The position numbers were made by a program, and so were the translations under genes. The notes under the pieces are model-generated. The model was not told the DNA's origin and made no database searches. It worked only from the letters and a program-made list of their open reading frames with translations. Below are positions 17,048 to 25,623 of a DNA stretch of 64,000 nucleotides, in pieces (within the stretch, counting starts at the first letter, position 1; each line of letters begins with the position of its first letter). This DNA comes from Pseudomonas sp. LS1212 (GTDB taxonomy: Bacteria; Pseudomonadota; Gammaproteobacteria; Pseudomonadales; Pseudomonadaceae). The DNA is taken from positions 5,594,001 to 5,658,000 of the forward strand of contig NZ_CP102951.1 in assembly GCF_024741815.1 (NCBI RefSeq), read 5' to 3'.

Positions 17048-17587
17048 ATGACTGATTTATCTGCACAGCAAGACACCCCGAAAAGCTGGGAACGGCCCGC
17101 CGGCAGCAGCCTCGAAGGCTGGATGCAAACCCGTATCGCCCGTTACGAAACGCGCAAATACGACTGGAACGCGTTGAAATTCCAGGCCGACTACGACCCG
17201 AAATTCCGCCGCGCGCAAATGCGCTACATCGGCACCGGTGGTACCGGCGTGAGCACCGACATGAACACTATCCCGTCGGAGAACTTCACCTTTTCGACCA
17301 TGGTCATCCCGGCCGGCCACGAAGGACCACCGCACTTGCATACCGACGTCGAAGAAGTTTTCTTCGTCCTGCGCGGCAAGCTCAAGGTGATCATCGAGAA
17401 GGATGGCGAGCGTTTTGAAACCATCCTCACCGACCGTGACGTGATTTCCGTGCCGCCAGGGGTGTACCGCGAAGAGATCAACATCGGCGACGAAGATGCG
17501 CTGATGTGCGTGATGCTGGGCGCCAAGAAGCCTGTGACCCCGACCTACCCGCCAGAGCACCCCCTGGCTTCGATCAAGCGCGGATAA
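17048..17587 (+). CDS. Cupin-domain protein with altered second motif
   Basis: A 179-aa protein with a single cupin barrel in residues ~75-160. Motif 1 is present (PPHLHTDVEEVFFVLRG, His96 and His98 plus Glu102 or Glu103). In motif 2 (VPPGVYREEIN) the usual metal-binding His is Arg141. The protein may therefore bind metal with three ligands or act without metal. Cupins in catabolic clusters serve as dioxygenases, isomerases or decarboxylases; no assignment is possible. It sits 13 bp after the SDR and 4 bp before the hydrolase gene. Confidence 0.85.
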   Translation: MTDLSAQQDTPKSWERPAGSSLEGWMQTRIARYETRKYDWNALKFQADYDPKFRRAQMRYIGTGGTGVSTDMNTIPSENFTFSTMVIPAGHEGPPHLHTDVEEVFFVLRGKLKVIIEKDGERFETILTDRDVISVPPGVYREEINIGDEDALMCVMLGAKKPVTPTYPPEHPLASIKRG

Positions 17588-17591
17588 GCCC

Positions 17592-18473
17592 ATGCAGCCT
17601 GCCATCTTCAACCACGATCCTGCGCCCACGGCCAAACTCGAGGCGCTGCTCGACAGCCAGTTTGCCCAGCGCGAACTGGCAGTGGACGACGGCCGTCTGG
17701 CTATCCGTGAAGTCGGAACCGGCCCGGCCATCGTGCTGCTGCACGGGATCGGCTCGGGCGCGGCGTCATGGTTGCAGGTGGCTTTGGCGCTGAGCCAGGA
17801 CGCCCGGGTGATCGCCTGGGATGCACCTGGCTATGGCGACTCCACGCCACTGGCCCATCCCGCACCTTCGGCCATGGATTACGCCGGGCGCCTGCTGCAT
17901 ATGCTCGACGCGCTGGGCATCGAAACCTGTGTGCTGGTCGGCCATTCGCTCGGCGCCCTGACGGCGACGGCATTGGCCAGCAGCCAGCCGCATCGCGTCA
18001 GCCGGCTGGTGTTGATCAGCCCGGCCCGTGGCTATGGCGACCCTGCGCGAGAAACCCAGCGCCAGCAGGTGCGCGCCAAGCGCCTGCAAACCCTGGAGTG
18101 CCTGGGCATCGCGCAAATGGCCCATGAACGTTGCGCCCATATGCTCTCCAGCCGCGCCAGCAGCAGTGCCCTGGCCTGGGTGCAGTGGAACATGTCGCGG
18201 CTCAATCCTGCTGGTTATCGCCAGGCCATCGAGCTGCTCTGCGGCGATGACCTGCTACGCCATGCACCGCTGTCAGTGCCTTGCGAAGTGCACTGTGGCG
18301 AAGCGGACGCGATTACCGCCCCTGAAGCCTGCCATGGCCTGGCCAAGTCACTGGCGGCGAGCTTCAGCCTGATTCCCGATGCCGGGCATGCCAGCCCCAT
18401 CGAACAACCCATTGTGGTGGCTGGGCGCCTGGCCCATGCCCTCAAAGAATCCCTGACAGGTAGCGCGCTATGA
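17592..18473 (+). CDS. Alpha/beta-hydrolase (possible meta-cleavage product hydrolase)
   Basis: A 293-aa hydrolase. The oxyanion segment VLLHGIGSGAASW is near residue 48, the nucleophile elbow VGHSLGAL near 116, the acid Asp in GEADAIT near 240 and the catalytic His in DAGHAS near 262. The fold and size match the MhpC/BphD/XylF group that hydrolyses C-C bonds of ring-fission products, which fits the extradiol dioxygenase at 24088. Esterase or lactonase activity is equally possible. It overlaps the IclR gene by 4 bp. Confidence 0.87.
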   Translation: MQPAIFNHDPAPTAKLEALLDSQFAQRELAVDDGRLAIREVGTGPAIVLLHGIGSGAASWLQVALALSQDARVIAWDAPGYGDSTPLAHPAPSAMDYAGRLLHMLDALGIETCVLVGHSLGALTATALASSQPHRVSRLVLISPARGYGDPARETQRQQVRAKRLQTLECLGIAQMAHERCAHMLSSRASSSALAWVQWNMSRLNPAGYRQAIELLCGDDLLRHAPLSVPCEVHCGEADAITAPEACHGLAKSLAASFSLIPDAGHASPIEQPIVVAGRLAHALKESLTGSAL

Positions 18474-19297
18474 ATGATTCGGATCTGTTGAAAGACACTC
18501 AGGACAAATACATCGTGCCGGGCCTGGAGCGCGGCCTGCTGTTGCTTTGCGAGTTCAGCCGGCAAAACCGCACACTGACCGCCCCCGAACTGGCGCGGCG
18601 CCTGGAGCTGCCGCGCTCGACCATTTTCCGCTTGCTGACCACCCTGGAAACCATGGGTTTCGTCACCCGCAGCGGCAATGAGTACCGGCTGGGCATGTCC
18701 GTGTTGCGCCTGGGCTTCGAATACCTCGCCTCGCTGGAGCTGACCGAACTGGGCCAGCCATTGTTGGCGCGCCTGTGCGACCGCCTCAACTACCCGAGCA
18801 ACCTGGTGGTGCGCGATGGCCGCTCGATCGTCTATGTGGCCAAGGTCTCGCCGCCCTCGGTGTTTTCCAGCGCCGTCAATGTCGGCACGCGCCTGCCCGC
18901 CCATGCCACCGTGCTGGGCAGGATTCTGCTCGAGGACCTGACGCTGGCCGAACTGCGCGACTTGTACCCCGAAGATCACCTGGAACAGTACTCGCCGTGC
19001 ACACCGAAAACCGTGCTCGAGCTGTTCGACCTGGTGCAGGGCGACCGTCAACGCGGCTTCGTCAGCGGTGAAGGGTTCTTCGAGTCGGCCATCTCTACCG
19101 TAGCGGCGCCGGTACGCGATCACACCAGCCGGATCGTCGCCGCTCTGGGCGTGACCATCCCCACCGTGCAGATCGGCCATGTGAACTTCGAAGAGCTGCT
19201 CTCGCAGGTGCGCCGCAGCGCCGACGAATTGTCGCGCCTGCTCAACTACACCCCCAACGTCGGCCACAACCGCGTCACTGCGTTGATGAGGGATTGA
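18470..19297 (+). CDS. IclR-family transcriptional regulator
   Basis: A 275-aa regulator. Residues ~17-80 form a winged HTH (recognition helix region LELPRSTIFRLLTTLE), and the rest is the IclR effector-binding domain (FFESAISTVAAPVRDH near 195). IclR proteins often control aromatic catabolic operons. It lies inside the operon, so it is probably autoregulated. It is the best candidate for binding the 18-bp palindromes at 13295-13555 and 28262-28388. Its effector is likely the substrate or a pathway intermediate. Confidence 0.92.
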   Translation: MNDSDLLKDTQDKYIVPGLERGLLLLCEFSRQNRTLTAPELARRLELPRSTIFRLLTTLETMGFVTRSGNEYRLGMSVLRLGFEYLASLELTELGQPLLARLCDRLNYPSNLVVRDGRSIVYVAKVSPPSVFSSAVNVGTRLPAHATVLGRILLEDLTLAELRDLYPEDHLEQYSPCTPKTVLELFDLVQGDRQRGFVSGEGFFESAISTVAAPVRDHTSRIVAALGVTIPTVQIGHVNFEELLSQVRRSADELSRLLNYTPNVGHNRVTALMRD

Positions 19298-19298
19298 G

Positions 19299-20096
19299 AT
19301 GAACTTCTATCAACTTCAGGGCAGCACCGCCATCGTCACCGGCGGTTCTTCCGGGATCGGCCTGGCCTGTGTCGAGTTGCTGCTCGAGGCAGGTGCCGCC
19401 GTGGCCTTCTGCGGTCGCGACAGTGATCGCCTGCGCAGCGCCGAAGCGCGCCTGCGTGAACGTTTTCCGCAGGCACGCATGCTAGCCCAGGTCTGCGATG
19501 TGCTCGACCAGGCCTCCGTCGACGCTTTCGCCCAAGCCAGCCTGAGCACGCTCGGCCCTGCCCGCGTCCTGATCAATAACGCAGGTCAAGGTCGCGTCTC
19601 GACCTTCGCCGACACCACCGACGCGGCCTGGACCGAAGAACTCCAATTGAAGTTCTTCTCGGTGATCTACCCGGTGCGCGCCTTCATGGCACAGCTGCAA
19701 AGCCAGCCGGGCGCGGCCATCGTCTGCGTCAACTCGCTATTGGCCAGCCAGCCGGAGCCGCACATGGTCGCCACGTCGGCCGCCCGCGCCGGGCTCAAGA
19801 ACCTGGTGCGCTCGATGGCCACCGAATTTGCCGCCAAGGATATCCGGGTCAACGGCATTCTCATCGGCCTGGTCGAGTCCGGCCAATGGCGCCGGCGCTT
19901 CGAGGCCCGTGAAGAACGCGACCTCGACTGGTCGCAATGGACCGCGCAACTGGCGCAACGCAAGCACATTCCCCTGGGTCGCCTGGGCCTGCCGATTGAA
20001 GCGGCTCGCGCAATCCTGTTTCTGGCTTCGCCTCTGTCGGCTTACACCACAGGCAGCCATATCGATGTTTCTGGAGGCCTGTCCCGCCATGCGTAA
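19299..20096 (+). CDS. SDR-family protein lacking the catalytic Tyr and Lys
   Basis: A 265-aa Rossmann-fold protein with TGGSSGIG near residue 14 and NNAG near 93, so it should bind a nicotinamide cofactor. Ser146 is kept, but where YxxxK is expected the sequence is TSAAR (Thr159, Arg163), followed by a normal helix. Either it uses a different proton relay or it is a divergent SDR with another role. It starts 1 bp after the IclR stop and overlaps the ThDP-enzyme start by 8 bp. Confidence 0.85.
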   Translation: MNFYQLQGSTAIVTGGSSGIGLACVELLLEAGAAVAFCGRDSDRLRSAEARLRERFPQARMLAQVCDVLDQASVDAFAQASLSTLGPARVLINNAGQGRVSTFADTTDAAWTEELQLKFFSVIYPVRAFMAQLQSQPGAAIVCVNSLLASQPEPHMVATSAARAGLKNLVRSMATEFAAKDIRVNGILIGLVESGQWRRRFEAREERDLDWSQWTAQLAQRKHIPLGRLGLPIEAARAILFLASPLSAYTTGSHIDVSGGLSRHA

Positions 20097-21771
20097 CGAA
20101 AACACTGTCACCGTTGGCGCTGCCATCACCGCGTTTCTTGAGCAATGCGAAGTCAAGGCTGCCTTCGGCGTGATTTCCATTCACAACATGCCGATCCTCG
20201 ACGCCTTCGCCGTACGCGGCAATATCCGCTTCGTCATGGCCCGCGGTGAAGCCGGTGCCACCAATATGGCCGATGCCTACGCTCGCACCACCGGTGGCCT
20301 GGGCGTGTGCCTGACCTCCACCGGCACTGCTGCCGGTAACGCTGCCGGCGCCATGGTCGAAGCATTGACCGCCGGTACGCCGTTGCTGCACATCACCGGC
20401 CAGATCGAAACGCCTTATCTGGATCAGGACTTCGCCTACATTCACGAAGCCCGCGATCAACTGACCATGCTCAAGGCCGTGTCCAAGGCAGCATTCCGGG
20501 TGCGCAGCGTGGAAACCGCGCTGAGCACCATGAAGCTCGCAGTTCAAACCGCACTGACGGCACCGACCGGGCCGGTGAGCGTGGAAATTCCAATTGACAT
20601 CCAGTCCACCTTCATCCCGATGCCTACCGACCTGTCGCCGCTGCCGGTACCTGTCGCGGTGCCGGCACCCGAGGCGCTCGACCTGGTCGCTGAACGCCTG
20701 GCCGGGGCCAAGCGCCCCTTGCTGTGGCTCGGTGGCGGTGCACGTCATGCCGGCCCTCAGGTCAAGCGGCTACTGGAGATGGGTGTAGGCGTGATCACCT
20801 CGACTCAAGGTCGTGGCGTGGTCAATGAAGACGATGAACGCTGCCTCGGCGCGTTTTCGCAGAACAAACTGGTCGAAGGCTTCCTGCAAACCTGCGATGC
20901 CCTGGTCGTTGCCGGCTCGCGCCTGCGCAGCAACGAGACCTTCAAATATGCCCTGAAACTGCCGCGCACCACCTTGCGCATCGACGCCAACCCGGCGATC
21001 GAAGGCCGCAGCTATTCCAGCGAGCTGTTCATCTGCGGTGACGCTGCCCTGGCCCTTGAGGGGCTGGCCGACCGACTTGAAGGCCGCCTGCAAACCGACC
21101 CGAACTTTCTCACGGAGCTGAAGGATGTTCGCGAAAAATCCCGCAAGCAATTGATCGCCGACCTTGGCCCTTACTCGGCGATGGTCGAGCAGCTGCAGGC
21201 ACTCACCGGCCGCGATTTCTCCTGGGTCCGCGACGTGACGCTGTCCAACAGTATCTGGGGCAACCGCCTGCTCAATCTTTACCACCCGCGTTCCGGGGTT
21301 CATGCACTGGGCGGCGGTATCGGCCAAGGCCTGGCAATGGGCATCGGTGCGGCAGTGGCTGCCGCTGAAACCGCGCCGCAGCGCAAGGTCTTCGCCCTCG
21401 CTGGCGATGGCGGCTTCATCCTCAACCTGGGTGAGCTGGCGACCCTGGTCCAGGAAAAGGCCAATGTCGTGATCCTGCTGATGAACGACCAACGCTACGG
21501 CGTGATCCGCAACATCCAGGACGCCATCTATGGCGCCCGGCATGCCTATGTAGAGCTGCATACACCGGACTATACCCAGCTCGCCGAGTCCATGGGCCTG
21601 CGTCACGGCCTGGTCAGCGACTTGAAGGATTTCGGTCGTGTGCTCGATGGCGCCTTGAGCGAAGCCGGGCCGTTCCTGCTGGAGGTCGACATGCTCAGCG
21701 TCGGTGGCTTTGCCACCCAGTTCGCCGGCCCGCCCAACAGCGAAACCAAAGCTCAGAAAGCCACTGCCTGA
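20089..21771 (+). CDS. Thiamine-diphosphate-dependent enzyme (acetolactate synthase/decarboxylase fold)
   Basis: A 560-aa enzyme with the three-domain architecture of acetolactate synthase, benzoylformate decarboxylase and related enzymes. Glu54 (ARGEAGATNMA) is the ThDP-activating residue. The cofactor motif runs from GDG (439-441) to Asn466 (LLMND). It probably decarboxylates or ligates a 2-oxo acid, delivering an aldehyde to the aldehyde dehydrogenase at 22595. Start: GGAGG 11 nt upstream of ATG 20089; an in-frame ATG at 20067 is less likely. Confidence 0.88.
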   Translation: MRNENTVTVGAAITAFLEQCEVKAAFGVISIHNMPILDAFAVRGNIRFVMARGEAGATNMADAYARTTGGLGVCLTSTGTAAGNAAGAMVEALTAGTPLLHITGQIETPYLDQDFAYIHEARDQLTMLKAVSKAAFRVRSVETALSTMKLAVQTALTAPTGPVSVEIPIDIQSTFIPMPTDLSPLPVPVAVPAPEALDLVAERLAGAKRPLLWLGGGARHAGPQVKRLLEMGVGVITSTQGRGVVNEDDERCLGAFSQNKLVEGFLQTCDALVVAGSRLRSNETFKYALKLPRTTLRIDANPAIEGRSYSSELFICGDAALALEGLADRLEGRLQTDPNFLTELKDVREKSRKQLIADLGPYSAMVEQLQALTGRDFSWVRDVTLSNSIWGNRLLNLYHPRSGVHALGGGIGQGLAMGIGAAVAAAETAPQRKVFALAGDGGFILNLGELATLVQEKANVVILLMNDQRYGVIRNIQDAIYGARHAYVELHTPDYTQLAESMGLRHGLVSDLKDFGRVLDGALSEAGPFLLEVDMLSVGGFATQFAGPPNSETKAQKATA

Positions 21772-21781
21772 GGACTGCGCC

Positions 21782-22585
21782 ATGTTGCATATCACCATGA
21801 TCGGCTGCGGTGCCATTGGCGTCGGCGTGCTCGAACTGCTGGAGAAAGACCCGCAGCTTTGCGTTGACCACGTCATCGCCTCGGCCGGGTCCGAGGACCT
21901 GGTCCGGCAGCGCCTGTCCAGTTTCAGGCAGCCACCCCAGGTGCTGACCGCGTTGCCGGCCGATGCCCATCCCGACCTGTTGGTCGAATGCGCCGGCCAC
22001 CGCGCCATCGAAGAGCATGTATTGCCCGCGTTGGAGCGTGGCATCGCCTGCCTGATCGTTTCGGTCGGCGCGCTTTCGGAGGTTGGCCTGGTCGAGCGCC
22101 TGGAGGCGGCCGCCGCACGCGGCAACACCCACATCGAACTGTTGCCCGGCGCCATCGGTGGTATCGATGCGCTGTCGGCAGCCAAGGTCGGCGGCCTCGA
22201 CGCCGTGAATTATATCGGCCGCAAGCCGGCACGGGCCTGGAAGAACACTCCGGGCGAACTGGTCTGCGATCTGGATGCCATCACCGAAGCCACGGTGATT
22301 TTCCAGGGCAGCGCCCGTGAAGCCGCACGCCTGTATCCGAAGAACGCCAATGTCGCCGCGACCCTGTCATTGGCCGGCCTGGGCCTGGACCGTACCCAGG
22401 TCACGCTGATCGCCGACCCGTTGAGCGACGAGAACGTCCATCAGTTCGAGGCACGTGGTGCGTTCGGCGGCTTTGAGTTGAGCTTGCGTGGCAAGCCGCT
22501 GCAGGCCAACCCGAAAACCTCGGCCCTGACCGTCTACAGCGTGGTCCGTGCCTTGGGCAACCACGCTCACGCCATTTCAATCTAG
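21782..22585 (+). CDS. Aspartate dehydrogenase-like oxidoreductase
   Basis: A 267-aa protein of the L-aspartate dehydrogenase (NadX-type) family. It has an N-terminal Rossmann motif IGCGAIGVGVLELL and the C-terminal aspartate-DH domain with LLPGAIGGIDALSAAK near residue 123. Family members oxidise aspartate to iminosuccinate, or reductively aminate oxaloacetate, with NAD(P). In this context it could release or fix ammonia from an amino-acid or imine intermediate; the neighbouring RidA protein (26655) deaminates such imines. Confidence 0.87.
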   Translation: MLHITMIGCGAIGVGVLELLEKDPQLCVDHVIASAGSEDLVRQRLSSFRQPPQVLTALPADAHPDLLVECAGHRAIEEHVLPALERGIACLIVSVGALSEVGLVERLEAAAARGNTHIELLPGAIGGIDALSAAKVGGLDAVNYIGRKPARAWKNTPGELVCDLDAITEATVIFQGSAREAARLYPKNANVAATLSLAGLGLDRTQVTLIADPLSDENVHQFEARGAFGGFELSLRGKPLQANPKTSALTVYSVVRALGNHAHAISI

Positions 22586-22594
22586 GGGCAGCCG

Positions 22595-24091
22595 ATGAAT
22601 CTCGAACAGACTTTACCCCTGTGTATTGCCGGCACTTGGCGGCTGGGCCGTGGCGAGCGTTACGCCACGCGCTACCCCGCCAGCGGCGAACCGGTGGCCT
22701 GGCTCAATTCCGCCAGCCTCGAAGATGTCGAAGACGCCGTGCAAGGTGCCCATCACGCTTTCCTGCACAGCGGCTGGGCACAGCGCAAACCGCATGAGCG
22801 GGCCAGCGTCCTGTACCGCATTGCCGAGCTGATCCGCGAGCGCAGCGAAGAGTTGGCGCAACTGCAACGCCAGGACAACGGCAAACCGATCGGCGAAACC
22901 CGTGCACTGGTTGCCAGCGCCGCCGGCACCTTCCAGTTCTTCGCCGCAGCCTGCGAAACACTGGAAGAAACCATCACCCCGTCGCGCGGTGATTTCGTGA
23001 CCATGAGCGTCTACGAACCCATGGGTGTGGTCGCGGCCATTACACCGTGGAACTCACCTATAGCCAGCGAAGCGCAGAAAGTGGCTCCGGCCCTGGCGGC
23101 AGGCAACGCGGTGGTGATCAAGCCGGCGGAAATCACCCCGCTGATGGCCCTGCAACTGGCCCGGATCTGCGAAGACGCGGGCTTGCCGCGTGGCCTGCTC
23201 AGTGTATTGCCGGGCAAAGGCTCGGTACTTGGCGACGCCCTGACCCAGCACCCGCTGATCAAGCGCGTGTCGTTCACCGGTGGCACCAAAACCGGCAAGC
23301 ACATCGCCCACATCGCCGCCGACAAGATGATGCCGGTGTCGCTGGAACTGGGTGGCAAATCGCCGACCATCGTATTGGACGACGCCGACCTGGACCATGC
23401 CGTGGCCGGCGTGCTCTACGGCATCTTCAGCTCCTCCGGCGAAGCCTGCATTGCTGGTTCACGCCTGTTTGTCGCCCGTGCACTGTACGAGCCCTTCATG
23501 GAACGGCTGGTGGCCGGCGCCGCGCAACTGCGCCTGGGCGACCCGGCCGACGAGCACACCCAGATGGGCCCGCTGATCAGTGCCGGCCATCGCGAGTCGG
23601 TGGAGCGCTACGTCGCACTCGGCCTCGCCGAAGGCGGTCGCCTGCGTCTGGGTGGCCAACGTCCGAGCGGTGGCATTTTCGACCAGGGCTACTTCTACCC
23701 ACCGACCATCATCGAAGGCCTGAGCAACCACCAGCAAACCTGCCAGGAAGAAATCTTCGGGCCCGTGCTGGTAGCCATGCCCTTCGACGACGAAGCCGAA
23801 CTGATCGAACAGGCCAATGACAGCCTGTACGCCCTCGCCGCAGGGATCTGGAGCCGTGATTACAAGCGCGCCTGGGCCCTGGGCCGGAAGATCCAGGCTG
23901 GCACGGTCTGGATCAACACCTACAAGCAGTTCTCGATTTCCACACCGTTCGGTGGCTGGCGCGACAGCGGCCTGGGCCGTGAAAAAGGCCGGCTGGGCAT
24001 CCTGCAGTACATGGAACAGAAGAGCCTCTACTGGGGCATGAATGAACAACCACTGGCCTGGGCCAGCGGGCATCGGGAGGTAGCGCCATGA
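22595..24091 (+). CDS. NAD(P)-dependent aldehyde dehydrogenase
   Basis: A 498-aa ALDH-superfamily enzyme. Asn153 (TPWNSP), the cofactor loop FTGGTKTGK (228-236), the general base Glu251 (ELGGKSP) and the nucleophile Cys285 (SSGEACIAGSR) are all present, so it should be active. It would oxidise an aldehyde, such as the product of the ThDP enzyme or a ring-cleavage semialdehyde, to the acid. It follows the aspartate-dehydrogenase-like gene by 9 bp and overlaps the dioxygenase by 4 bp. Confidence 0.92.
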   Translation: MNLEQTLPLCIAGTWRLGRGERYATRYPASGEPVAWLNSASLEDVEDAVQGAHHAFLHSGWAQRKPHERASVLYRIAELIRERSEELAQLQRQDNGKPIGETRALVASAAGTFQFFAAACETLEETITPSRGDFVTMSVYEPMGVVAAITPWNSPIASEAQKVAPALAAGNAVVIKPAEITPLMALQLARICEDAGLPRGLLSVLPGKGSVLGDALTQHPLIKRVSFTGGTKTGKHIAHIAADKMMPVSLELGGKSPTIVLDDADLDHAVAGVLYGIFSSSGEACIAGSRLFVARALYEPFMERLVAGAAQLRLGDPADEHTQMGPLISAGHRESVERYVALGLAEGGRLRLGGQRPSGGIFDQGYFYPPTIIEGLSNHQQTCQEEIFGPVLVAMPFDDEAELIEQANDSLYALAAGIWSRDYKRAWALGRKIQAGTVWINTYKQFSISTPFGGWRDSGLGREKGRLGILQYMEQKSLYWGMNEQPLAWASGHREVAP

Positions 24092-25053
24092 GCGTTCTAG
24101 GCATTGATGAAGTCACCTACGGCGTTGAAGACCTGGACACCTGTGCCCGCTTCTTCAGCGACTGGGGCCTGAGCAAGATCAGCGAGCAGGCCGACGAGGT
24201 GATCTTCGAAACCCTCAACGGCTGCCGCGTAGTGCTGGCCGACCTGAACAAAGCCGGCCTGCCGCCGGCCATCGAGCCCGGCTCGACCGTGCGTGAGGTG
24301 GTCTGGGGCGTCGAAAGCGAAGCCGATCTGAAGCTTTACAGCGAGCGTATCGCCAACGACCCCGGCTTCGTTGAAGTCGACGGCCGCATTGGCTGCACCG
24401 ATCCGAACGGCCTGGCGATTCGTCTGCAAGTCACTCGCAAGCGCCCGCTGGACATCGAGTGCAGCGGCCATAACACCTGGCAGACCAAGGGCCGTATCAA
24501 CAAGCCGGCCCCGGTCTATGAACGTGCCACGCCGATCGAAGTCGGCCACGTGGTGTTCTTCGTCAAGGATGTGAATGCCTGCGAGGCCTTCTATCACGAA
24601 CGCTTCGGCTTCCAGGCCTCGGACCGCTATCCGGATCGCGGCGCCTTTCTGCGCACCGCCGAAGAAGGCGGCCACCATGATCTGTTCATGCTGCAACTGC
24701 CCGCACCACGTGCCGGCCTCAACCATGTCGCCTTCACCGTACGCGATGTGCATGAGGTGTTCGGCGGCGGCATGCACGTTTCCCGCTGCGGCTGGGCCAC
24801 GGAGATCGGCCCGGGGCGCCATCCGGTGTCTTCGGCGTTCTTCTGGTACTTCAAGAATCCGGCCGGCGGGCTGGTCGAGTACTACGCCGACGAAGACCAA
24901 TTGACCGGCGAGTGGCAACCCCGTGAATTCGAACCGGGCCCCACGGTGTTTGCCGAGTGGGCGATTGCCGGCGGGATCGATGGCAATACCCGTCGCCAGC
25001 AAAATGTCGAAGCACCGCAAGGCAAGTTCCTCACTGACAAACCCAAGGGTTAG
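24088..25053 (+). CDS. Extradiol ring-cleavage dioxygenase (type I, VOC fold, BphC-like)
   Basis: A 321-aa protein with two VOC modules (residues ~1-135 and ~150-300), like 2,3-dihydroxybiphenyl 1,2-dioxygenase. All three iron ligands of the active C-terminal module can be placed: His154 (EVGHVVF), His213 (LNHVAF) and Glu264 (GLVEYYAD). It should cleave a catechol-type ring next to the hydroxyls (meta cleavage). It lies between the ALDH and the Rieske oxygenase and is the central ring-opening step of the cluster. The catecholic substrate is unknown. Confidence 0.9.
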   Translation: MSVLGIDEVTYGVEDLDTCARFFSDWGLSKISEQADEVIFETLNGCRVVLADLNKAGLPPAIEPGSTVREVVWGVESEADLKLYSERIANDPGFVEVDGRIGCTDPNGLAIRLQVTRKRPLDIECSGHNTWQTKGRINKPAPVYERATPIEVGHVVFFVKDVNACEAFYHERFGFQASDRYPDRGAFLRTAEEGGHHDLFMLQLPAPRAGLNHVAFTVRDVHEVFGGGMHVSRCGWATEIGPGRHPVSSAFFWYFKNPAGGLVEYYADEDQLTGEWQPREFEPGPTVFAEWAIAGGIDGNTRRQQNVEAPQGKFLTDKPKG

Positions 25054-25056
25054 GCC

Positions 25057-25374
25057 ATGAGCGAATCGATGCTGCTGACGGTCGTGCTCAAGCATGACCA
25101 GTCGAAGAACCTGGAGGACATCCAGGCCCACATGAAAAAAATGGGCTGGTGGGAGAGCTTTCCGCTGCAAGGCGTCGAGGTGGTGTCCTGGACCGTGGCC
25201 ATGGGCCTGGGCCAGATCGTCACCCTGCGCCTGCCGCCGAGCCTGCTGGCCAAGGTCAATGTTGAACTGGAGCGCTCCGCCTGGGGCGTGTTCCGCACCG
25301 AATGCTACCCGACTTACGACTTTGTCCCGGTCCGCGAAATGATCCGCGAACGGGTCCGCAATGGAGGTCAATGA
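25057..25374 (+). CDS. Small conserved protein of unknown function (105 aa)
   Basis: Not recognised. A soluble 105-aa protein with alternating hydrophobic strands (LLTVVLKHD, VEVVSWTVAMGLGQIVTLRL) and amphipathic helices, which could fit a ferredoxin-like alpha/beta fold. It starts 3 bp after the dioxygenase stop and ends 1 bp before the next ATG, with a GGAGG site for that ATG inside its last codons. This placement between ring-cleavage and ring-hydroxylation enzymes suggests an accessory subunit, transporter or isomerase role, but no function can be read. Confidence 0.8.
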   Translation: MSESMLLTVVLKHDQSKNLEDIQAHMKKMGWWESFPLQGVEVVSWTVAMGLGQIVTLRLPPSLLAKVNVELERSAWGVFRTECYPTYDFVPVREMIRERVRNGGQ

Positions 25375-25375
25375 T

Positions 25376-25603
25376 ATGAGCGACACCGAGCGTTTTCTGG
25401 AACCACATCAGGCTCGCAAGCGGCCCAACACCCAGTTCGAAGAGTTGCTCGGCGACTCCATCGAGCGGGCCTACGGCAATGGCATCACCGAGTTGCCCGC
25501 GTTGCTTGCACACCTGAATCTCGTGGGCCCGCCCTGCCCGCTGACCACCGGAGAGTGGACCGAAGATTCCTACAAAACCCTGATGGCTCGGCTGGGCGAA
25601 TGA
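25376..25603 (+). CDS. Small helical protein upstream of the Rieske oxygenase (75 aa)
   Basis: A 75-aa soluble protein, largely helical with a Pro/Gly-containing middle (LVGPPCPLTTGEWTEDSYKT). From memory it resembles short proteins annotated as recombinase-like helix-turn-helix domain proteins, which often lie next to Rieske oxygenases. That name describes a fold and not an activity. The ATG at 25376 has GGAGG 9 nt upstream. It could regulate or assist the oxygenase; nothing more can be said. Confidence 0.75.
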   Translation: MSDTERFLEPHQARKRPNTQFEELLGDSIERAYGNGITELPALLAHLNLVGPPCPLTTGEWTEDSYKTLMARLGE

Positions 25604-25623
25604 CCCGCCGGAGGTAGAAGAAT

